From Deltaproteobacteria bacterium (GTDB lineage: Bacteria; Desulfobacterota; Syntrophorhabdia; Syntrophorhabdales; Syntrophorhabdaceae): a DNA stretch of 64,000 bases. Below are positions 58,045 to 64,000 of this stretch, one piece after another. The position numbers and the translations under genes are program-made. The notes under the pieces were generated by a model, which did no database searches, was not told the origin of the DNA, and saw only the letters and a program-made list of their open reading frames with translations. Location of the stretch: positions 1-64,000 of the forward strand of contig JAKLET010000001.1 of assembly GCA_022711595.1 (NCBI GenBank), read 5' to 3'. Each line of letters begins with the position of its first letter. Position 1 is the first letter of the stretch.

Positions 58045-59414
58045 TCAAGCCCTCCCGGCTGACCGGCTTTTCGGGAAGATGATGGGAATGCGGTGACATC
58101 AGGTGCATTTAAATTTTCCTTCCGTATTGCATAAAGGCAAAAAGGTATTCCGGACAGGGTGATCGTAATACCGAGAACTGATTTCGCGGGGCTGGACAGA
58201 AAAACCTGTATGGCAATCCACGAGTAAGCCACAATAAAGACCAATGTGGTAAAGGGATAACCCCAGGTTTTATAAGGTCTTTTGACGGCAGGTTCACGAC
58301 GGCGCAGGATCAGATGCGCCAGACCAGATCCTATGGAGGAAAGAAGCATAATAAAAACAACAGCCCCGAGAAGACCTTCAAATGTTTCCGCAACAACATA
58401 AAGACTGGCCAGTACCGACTGGACAAGCAAAGCCGCATGAGGCGTACCGTAGCGGGCGTGAAGTTTCTTAAAACGAGACCAGCACAATCTGTCCTTTGCT
58501 ATTGCGTAAGATAATCGTGCACCGGCAAGAACAGTGGCGTTTATGCTTGCGGCAATGGCCAGAACAATAGCGAGAATAACCACCTGGGCAAATCTGCCGC
58601 TCAGAAGACGTTCACCTGCAACCTGCCCGACATTGACGACCCCCTCGAGGTCCGCAATGGGTATGGCATAAAGATAGACCACATTGATGGCCGCATAGAG
58701 GACCATGACAATGATCGTCCCAAGGGTGAGAGAAAGAGGGAGGTTGCGTTCCGGATGTTTTACTTCATCCCCTATATAAGCCGTGACAAACCATCCACTG
58801 TAGGAAAATACCACGGCAATCATGGCAGGGCCAAGGAGCTTCGACATGGGAAATGCTCCTGTTTCCCGCCCCGCAAAATGATGCCAGTCACCCTTTCCCG
58901 ATACCAACCCCCCAATTATGAAAAAAATTAGAATTGCAAGACTTCCCGTGGTCCAGAGGTTCTGGGTTGTTCCGGTTAATCTGACCCCTCTGTAATTAAT
59001 GACAGTAAAAAAAACAATGACGGCCACGGCCAGTGATTTCTCACCCAGGGTGCCAGGGCAACCGAAAAAACCGGTCATGTATTTCACAAGGGCAAGGGAA
59101 AGAACGGCGATGGACCCAGGGTTTATTATCCAGAAACAGATCCATCCCAAAAGATAACCCGCCCACGGCCCATATGCCGCCTTCAGGTAGAGATAATCGC
59201 CGCCGGAGCGGGGAAACATACTCGTCATCTCCGCATAGGTAAGCGCTCCGCACAGCGTGAGAACACCCCCGATAATCCATATCCCCGCAAAGAGCCACGG
59301 ATTGGGCAGTTCCTTTGCCATAAAACCGGCGGTTGTAAAAATGCCCGCACCCACTGTGTTGCCCACAACAAGTATGGTGGCATCAAAGAGGTTCAGCTTT
59401 CTCTTGAAGGACAT
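58041..59414 (-). CDS. APC-superfamily amino-acid permease
   Basis: 457 residues with about 12 hydrophobic helices. LFDATILVVGNTVGAGIFTTAG is the conserved first-helix signature; GALTYAEMTSMFPRSGGDYLYLK and YSGWFVTAYIGDEVKHPERN are further family motifs. Gene lies between the two related methyltransferase genes, 15 bp from the exported one and overlapping the other by 4 bp. An amino-acid transporter within a metal-uptake operon hints at an amino-acid-derived ligand. Confidence 0.88.
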   Translation of the reverse strand: MSFKRKLNLFDATILVVGNTVGAGIFTTAGFMAKELPNPWLFAGIWIIGGVLTLCGALTYAEMTSMFPRSGGDYLYLKAAYGPWAGYLLGWICFWIINPGSIAVLSLALVKYMTGFFGCPGTLGEKSLAVAVIVFFTVINYRGVRLTGTTQNLWTTGSLAILIFFIIGGLVSGKGDWHHFAGRETGAFPMSKLLGPAMIAVVFSYSGWFVTAYIGDEVKHPERNLPLSLTLGTIIVMVLYAAINVVYLYAIPIADLEGVVNVGQVAGERLLSGRFAQVVILAIVLAIAASINATVLAGARLSYAIAKDRLCWSRFKKLHARYGTPHAALLVQSVLASLYVVAETFEGLLGAVVFIMLLSSIGSGLAHLILRRREPAVKRPYKTWGYPFTTLVFIVAYSWIAIQVFLSSPAKSVLGITITLSGIPFCLYAIRKENLNAPDVTAFPSSSRKAGQPGGLE

Positions 59415-59429
59415 GATGGTCCCTGCGCG

Positions 59430-60176
59430 CTACTTACGCACCTGTATCCACATGCCGTCGTCGCCCCTGTTTATTGAATATTTTGTAATGCCGGCATTTT
59501 TCAATATTTCCTCATAATTACGCTGCGGGAATTTTCCATGGCTTTTGTCTGTGCGGCCTTTGTCCGGTTTTGACCCGTCTTGCGTCTTCATCCCCAACTC
59601 TTTCCTTTTGGCCTCGATCTGCGCCTTTATTTCCGGTGTCCCTTTGCCTCCACCTATATATGCCATCCCTCCCGGTACAAGCACCCTGTATATTTCCTTC
59701 AAAGCCATTGCAGGGTCTTTCCAGAAGGGTATGGAACCCCGGCTGATGACAAGGTTTATCGAGCCATCAGGAAGAGGGATACTGTGAACGTCGGCGAGCA
59801 GGGTTTTCCCCCTTTTCTGCAGGCCGTCCTCAACTATGTGCAGTTTTGCCTTCTCAAGCATTTGCGGTGATATATCGAGAAAAATAAAATCAAGGTCCGT
59901 GATCTTTGCAAGGGCCAGGCCCATATATCCTCCGCCCGACCCTGCGTCAATACAAACGCCTTTCGTAATGCCTGTTTTTTCCTTGATCACTTTCGCATAG
60001 TAGTCATACATGGGTGCATTGACGCCGCGTGCGGTTTCGTCATACCCTGACACGTTCATTTTTTTCTGTGCGTCCCCGGCCTGTCCGTGCTTTTCTTCTG
60101 TAAAGCCCCTTTGGCACATAAACAAGACCATGATAATACTCATACTCACAATCAGACCTCTTAAGTTGATTTTCAT
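59430..60176 (-). CDS. SAM-methyltransferase-like protein with signal peptide
   Basis: 248 residues. An N-terminal signal peptide (about residues 1-26, LIVSMSIIMVLFMCQRGFTEE) precedes a methyltransferase fold: GVCIDAGSGGGYMGLALAKI, DLDFIFLDIS, ADVHSIPLPDG, and VISRGSIPFWKDPAMALKEI. SAM-binding residues look intact. Export of a SAM-dependent enzyme is unusual because SAM is cytoplasmic; the segment may instead be an uncleaved membrane anchor, or the fold may bind another ligand. It lies between the TonB receptor and permease genes. Confidence 0.8.
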   Translation of the reverse strand: MKINLRGLIVSMSIIMVLFMCQRGFTEEKHGQAGDAQKKMNVSGYDETARGVNAPMYDYYAKVIKEKTGITKGVCIDAGSGGGYMGLALAKITDLDFIFLDISPQMLEKAKLHIVEDGLQKRGKTLLADVHSIPLPDGSINLVISRGSIPFWKDPAMALKEIYRVLVPGGMAYIGGGKGTPEIKAQIEAKRKELGMKTQDGSKPDKGRTDKSHGKFPQRNYEEILKNAGITKYSINRGDDGMWIQVRK

Positions 60177-60310
60177 CTTTTAGCCTCCCGATAGATTCAT
60201 TATTTATTTCATTTGCTTTCTTCTTTGATGGAAACACGGCAGGAGCAGATATCTTACAAGCAATCATGCCGGGCTCCTCAACACACGCTTCCACTCTCAA
60301 AACACCTTTG

Positions 60311-62413
60311 CTACCAAAAATTGTACGCCAGCTCTATACCATACTGCCGGCCTGGGTCGTAGTAGATGCGCGAGGTGGTCAGATAGGCTTTGTCACCCAG
60401 ATTTCTGCCGTAGAGGGTAATTTTCATGTCTCTGTCAAATACCTTGCACTTGTATCCCACGTTGGCGTCAACCCTCGTATAATCGCCAAGCTCGTAGTAA
60501 AGGGTACGACTGTATGAACTCACGTAACGAAAGCTGAGGTTTAAGCTGGCATTTTTGTAACGGTAGCTGAAGAGGCCGCTCGCCATATGGTGGGGACTGC
60601 TAATATTCGTGTCCGTGTCGTCAGTCGTGATATGGGTATACTGGAGACGGTATGAAAATGGCTCCATTATCTGCCCCGATATGCTGAATTCCAGCCCCTT
60701 GGTCCGCACGTCCGAGACATCGACAAAGCTGATCTCTTCCCCTGTCATGGGGTCTATATATGAGGAGACGGTTGCCCCTGTCTCGGGATCAATACCCGTG
60801 GAGCTTACCTTTTGATCTTTTGTATCGTAATAGAAAAGCGTGAGTAAAGGATTGAAGGAGGGATGGATGTTTGCAAGAATACCTGCCTCGTATCTGGATC
60901 GTTTCTCGGGGGGCAGGCTTGACCCGGTGCTGCTCACCTGATAACTGGCAAGGCTGTTCTCCGAATAAGCATACCTTCCGGTAAGGGTTAGAATCGAGCC
61001 CAGTTTATATGAACCACCCAGGGTATAGGTATAGGTCTCCTTTGCCCATTCATCGGCAGGCAAACCCGTTACAGGGCTGTTTCCATATTTCTTCTTGTCT
61101 ACCCTGATCCCGGCGTCAACGGTGAGCCTGTCGTTGAACATGCGGTATTCATCCTGTATGAAGGCACTGTACATGTCCTCGTCTGTTCTTCGGCCGATAT
61201 TGGGGGCAAGGCCGTCAGGACTCACGTAATCAAGCCACTGCACCCCGACTTTAAAGATGTTGCCGCGGGAATTGATAATATGTCTGAGGCTGGCACTCTG
61301 GCCGCGGCTGTTTTGATCGCTCACGTTCATCGGTTTTGAATATTCCGGGAAGCTTGTCGTCATGCTGCTCACAATGAGATTGTTATATCCGTAGCTGAAG
61401 GTCGTCGTGTGTGCATCGTTCCAGGGCTTGCTTAGATTGATGGCAAACATGTCGGAGATCATTGGATCTATCTTCCATTTGTCCGTGCTCAGAGATCCCA
61501 CTTTCGAATAATCAAGATAAGTGTAGGTCACGGTTTTTTTCCCTTGTTTGACCTTTACCGTAACCTTGGAGGGTTCAACGATCTCTGCGCGCTGGAATTC
61601 TCTCATGCCCTGACTGTGATAGTAAAATATATCGGCTTTGAATGCCGGCACCGTGTACCCGCCCCTAAAAAGCAGAGAGGTGTTTCGACTCGCGTTGTAC
61701 CAGTTTGTTTTGCCCAGTGTACTGTTGTGGGTTCCGGCGATCCGATAATCAAAGTTGCCTATTTTAGCCCCTTGATAGACGTGTTCCTTTTCTGTATGGA
61801 AACTTCCATAGCTCGCCACAAAACCACCTTCAAGTTTTGAAGACCGCTTTGTTTTGATAATTACAAACCCCTGGTTCGATGAACCGGTTCCCGACCCGAA
61901 GTTGGTTAGAGGGCCGAGGGTAAGCGCAGTTGCATCCCTCACGACGGTCATGGACTCGATGGCATCAACGGGCAGGGTTTTAAAAAGTCTGTCAAGGCTG
62001 GGAACATATACGCCGTCCAGTATGACACCATAACTCCCCGTCCCTCTCATATTGGAAAAATCCATGTGCTGCCTCCCCTGAAAGGTCACCTCCATACCGG
62101 GAGACTGTTCTATGACATCCCATAAGCTTTCCGGGTGTATGGCTTCGATCTCTTCCCGCGTAAATGTGTCTGTCTGGAGCTTGCTGCTCTCAGTCACTGC
62201 ATAGGGGCTTGTTACCGGTTCCTGGGCACCCTTACCAGACACAGTGATCTCTTCAAGGCTGTATGAATCATGCTTTTCTTTTTTTTGATCTGATTTTTTC
62301 TCCTTCTGTTCTTTCTTTTGTTCAGTACTCTCTTCTGCAAGAACAGTTTGAGTAAAAAAACATACTCCCAATAAGAATACGAGCACCAACAAAGCCCTGC
62401 AAAGTGTTTTCAT
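60311..62413 (-). CDS. TonB-dependent outer-membrane receptor
   Basis: 700 residues. The signal peptide ends near TVLAEES. A lysine-rich linker precedes LEEITVSG (TonB-box-like). The plug domain (about 60-185) has ESLWDVIEQSPGMEVTFQGR, SNMRGTGSYGVILDGVYVPS and ESMTVVRDATALTLGP. The beta-barrel ends in RQYGIELAYNFW with the terminal aromatic residue. Likely imports a metal chelate that is then handed to the FecB-type protein. A Fur-like site lies directly upstream. Confidence 0.93.
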   Translation of the reverse strand: MKTLCRALLVLVFLLGVCFFTQTVLAEESTEQKKEQKEKKSDQKKEKHDSYSLEEITVSGKGAQEPVTSPYAVTESSKLQTDTFTREEIEAIHPESLWDVIEQSPGMEVTFQGRQHMDFSNMRGTGSYGVILDGVYVPSLDRLFKTLPVDAIESMTVVRDATALTLGPLTNFGSGTGSSNQGFVIIKTKRSSKLEGGFVASYGSFHTEKEHVYQGAKIGNFDYRIAGTHNSTLGKTNWYNASRNTSLLFRGGYTVPAFKADIFYYHSQGMREFQRAEIVEPSKVTVKVKQGKKTVTYTYLDYSKVGSLSTDKWKIDPMISDMFAINLSKPWNDAHTTTFSYGYNNLIVSSMTTSFPEYSKPMNVSDQNSRGQSASLRHIINSRGNIFKVGVQWLDYVSPDGLAPNIGRRTDEDMYSAFIQDEYRMFNDRLTVDAGIRVDKKKYGNSPVTGLPADEWAKETYTYTLGGSYKLGSILTLTGRYAYSENSLASYQVSSTGSSLPPEKRSRYEAGILANIHPSFNPLLTLFYYDTKDQKVSSTGIDPETGATVSSYIDPMTGEEISFVDVSDVRTKGLEFSISGQIMEPFSYRLQYTHITTDDTDTNISSPHHMASGLFSYRYKNASLNLSFRYVSSYSRTLYYELGDYTRVDANVGYKCKVFDRDMKITLYGRNLGDKAYLTTSRIYYDPGRQYGIELAYNFW

Positions 62414-62430
62414 TGCCGTGGTCCCTTCCT

Positions 62431-62449
62431 TTATAATTATTGATTATCA
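62431..62449 (-). promoter_or_regulatory. Fur-box-like site upstream of TonB receptor
   Basis: On the minus strand TGATAATCAATAATTATAA resembles the Fur consensus GATAATGATAATCATTATC (matching GATAAT and the AATTAT arm). It lies 18 bp before the receptor ATG. The match is partial. Confidence 0.45.
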
Positions 62450-62637
62450 GCACCATTTTGTATTTGTTTGCCCCGCCGGATCACTGCCCATCACGTTGTT
62501 CTTTAATGATCCATCATCCATCGCCTGCATCACGGGCAGGATGTCTGTCAAAGTTTTTTTTCATCCTCCATTCCTGTCAATTATCTGAAAATTCGTGTTT
62601 TTGTTGCCCGGGCATCCATCGGGAATATTGTATTTTC

Positions 62638-63237
62638 TTACTGACCAGGATCGACCAATGTATAGTAACGTCCACCATCTGCACAGGGCTTGCAAAGAAT
62701 GCTGCCGTTTCTATAAACCTCCCTCTTGTCCATAATGCGCTCTCCGCAAACAGAACAGATCACAATCTGCAAAGGTTTTCCCGGCAGGTCTTCAGGTTTC
62801 AGATCCACAGAGACCTGTGTAATGTTAAAAAGATCTTCATCTGGAATCATTGCGTAAACATTTGCATGGGGCGGCTTTTCAAGCTGTTCATTATTAAGCT
62901 GTTTGTTTCTATCCTTGTCTTTCACAACGATCCTTACGGCCTTGCCTGTTTTCAAATTCACGAATGTTGCGGCCATCTTGCCGTAATCAAATATCTTCAT
63001 GGTCCGTTTGCCCGGATGGCAGCCCGTTGTCGCAAGGAGCGCATCCGTCACGCATCTGTCCGTTTCCGCAAATACAATGATATTCTTTCTATCCTGCCCT
63101 TTCGGATCATTGATCCCGACTGCTTTGAGCCCCAAAATGGACATTCTCGTGCCCAGTGTGATCCCTGCACAAAGGCCGCCGTGAAACGCCTTTGCCTTTT
63201 CAAGGCATGTTTCAAAATCAAGGTTGTCTGTATCCAT
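62638..63237 (-). CDS. FmdE-family protein with C-terminal zinc ribbon
   Basis: 199 residues. KAFHGGLCAGITLGTRM matches the FmdE HG-x-L-C-x-G start, followed by ETDRCVTDALLATTGCHPGKR with the conserved Cys pair. The C-terminus is a zinc ribbon (CSVCGERI ... CKPCAD). FmdE proteins were first named from molybdenum formylmethanofuran dehydrogenase operons and occur in many anaerobes near metal-uptake genes. Here it lies between the TonB-like and receptor genes, supporting a metal-linked role. Confidence 0.88.
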   Translation of the reverse strand: MDTDNLDFETCLEKAKAFHGGLCAGITLGTRMSILGLKAVGINDPKGQDRKNIIVFAETDRCVTDALLATTGCHPGKRTMKIFDYGKMAATFVNLKTGKAVRIVVKDKDRNKQLNNEQLEKPPHANVYAMIPDEDLFNITQVSVDLKPEDLPGKPLQIVICSVCGERIMDKREVYRNGSILCKPCADGGRYYTLVDPGQ

Positions 63238-63276
63238 ACATGTCTCCTTTCTGCAAATGCCTTTCAGTATCTTTGA

Positions 63277-64000
63277 CTATCCGAGCCTGTATGATACTGG
63301 AATGATTATTTCCGCCCTTACCGGTGGTTTAGGGAATGGCTGTACATCCATGATTGTGTGTGCCACATTCTCATCGAGGATTTTATGCCCCGAGCTCTTT
63401 ACAATTCTGATGCGCTCGACGGTTCCTTTTTCGCAGATTATAAAGGAAACGGTCACCTGTCCCTTCCACCCCATTTTTCTGGCCTGTATCGGATAGGTAA
63501 GATTCTTCATGATCAGATCTCGTATGTATTGAAAATGTTTCAACAGATATTGCGCCTTCCTGATCTCGTCCGACATATCGGAACCAGTGCCGTACCCTTT
63601 ACCGGTCCCCCCTGTGCCATGTTTTCCTTCGCCCCCAAAGCCAGATCCGGGGCCGTATCCGCCAGCGCCCCTGCCCCCGCCTCCAAAACCTACCGCCGAC
63701 TCATCCGCGTCATGTTCAACCCCGGCGGGCGCAGGTTCGCCGAGCAAGGCAAGCTCCGAAGACTCGTTTGACGGTACGACATCATTTTCATCAGCTTCTT
63801 TTAAAACGGATTTTTTGCTTGTTTCTTCGTTCTTGCCCGTGACCAACATTTTCTGAAGCTTTTCAACCTTTGATATTTCCTTGTTTATCCTTTTTTCGGT
63901 CTTTTCCATCGATTGAGATCCAGGTATCTTTCCGTCACCGCCCGAACCGCCCGCCATAAATGCATCATTGCTTAAAACAACTGTTACCATTTCGGAAGAT
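63277..64000 (-). CDS. TonB-like energy-transducing protein, partial
   Basis: At least 237 residues; the frame stays open to the right edge, so the N-terminal membrane anchor lies outside. A Lys/Glu-rich helix and a Gly-rich linker (FGGGGRGAGGYGPGSGFGGE) lead to the C-terminal TonB domain (about the last 90 residues): NLTYPIQARKMGWKGQVTVS, RIRIVKSSGHKILDENVAHT and PFPKPPVRAEIIIPVSYRL. It would power the receptor encoded two genes downstream on the same strand. Confidence 0.88.
   Translation of the reverse strand, partial: SSEMVTVVLSNDAFMAGGSGGDGKIPGSQSMEKTEKRINKEISKVEKLQKMLVTGKNEETSKKSVLKEADENDVVPSNESSELALLGEPAPAGVEHDADESAVGFGGGGRGAGGYGPGSGFGGEGKHGTGGTGKGYGTGSDMSDEIRKAQYLLKHFQYIRDLIMKNLTYPIQARKMGWKGQVTVSFIICEKGTVERIRIVKSSGHKILDENVAHTIMDVQPFPKPPVRAEIIIPVSYRLG

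Overview
The window reads as chromosome of a Gram-negative anaerobe interrupted by one large integrative element. An outer-membrane TonB receptor and a TonB-like protein, a selenocysteine tRNA, an FmdE-family protein, radical-SAM enzymes, a ModE-type regulator and an HD-GYP response regulator together suggest a deltaproteobacterial-grade (Desulfobacterota-like) host. That placement is an inference from gene content, not from a marker gene.

Left chromosomal flank (1-4518). It holds the N-terminal part of an exported protein built from near-identical 42-residue TPRs, a membrane protein that joins a DUF2628-like domain, a pilin-like segment and ankyrin repeats, and an IS3-family insertion whose orfB carries a one-base deletion.

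Integrative element (about 4587-44937, ~40 kb). The intact tRNA-Sec gene (selC, minus strand, 44875-44969, with its own promoter) lies at the right end. A 68-bp perfect direct repeat of its 3' part recurs at 4519-4586. A tyrosine integrase with an excisionase-like gene ends directly against the tRNA, and its stop codon lies inside the repeat. This is a genomic island inserted in selC.

Inside the island, left to right: small genes and a CHC2 primase-like protein; a RuvC-fold protein without catalytic acids and an XRE regulator; a four-gene modification/restriction cluster (three DNA methyltransferases and a PLD-type nuclease) framed by two convergent related tyrosine recombinases; a DUF6922/AbiEii toxin-antitoxin pair; an operon led by a LexA-type repressor that encodes DUF2188, two ComEC-type metallo-beta-lactamase proteins (one with a sensor-like C-terminal domain) and a four-helix membrane protein; an OLD-family nuclease; an HNH nuclease; a 1265-residue surface-fibre-like protein; an ApeA-type HEPN protein; then an ICE/plasmid-type block (RadC/JAB, DUF932, replication-relaxation-like, small zinc-ribbon genes with structured leaders) and a HerA/VirD4-like ATPase with small membrane and coiled-coil partners. 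No relaxase or mating-pair apparatus was found. A non-coding stretch near 38.5-39.4 kb ends in two tandem RNA-like units whose closing stems differ in sequence but keep pairing.

Right chromosomal flank (44938-64000). It contains a four-helix-bundle (S23-type) protein, an REC/HD-GYP phosphodiesterase, a HemN/HemW-like radical-SAM protein, an EF-hand lipoprotein and a ModE-like regulator. Next is a rightward operon of two paralogous methyltransferases around a radical-SAM enzyme and a DUF4213 protein. A long leftward gene series follows (TonB-like protein, FmdE, TonB-dependent receptor, exported methyltransferase, APC permease, methyltransferase, FecB/FecCD/FepC-type ABC transporter, unknown protein). 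It looks like one metal- or metallophore-acquisition locus with a Fur-like site ahead of the receptor gene.
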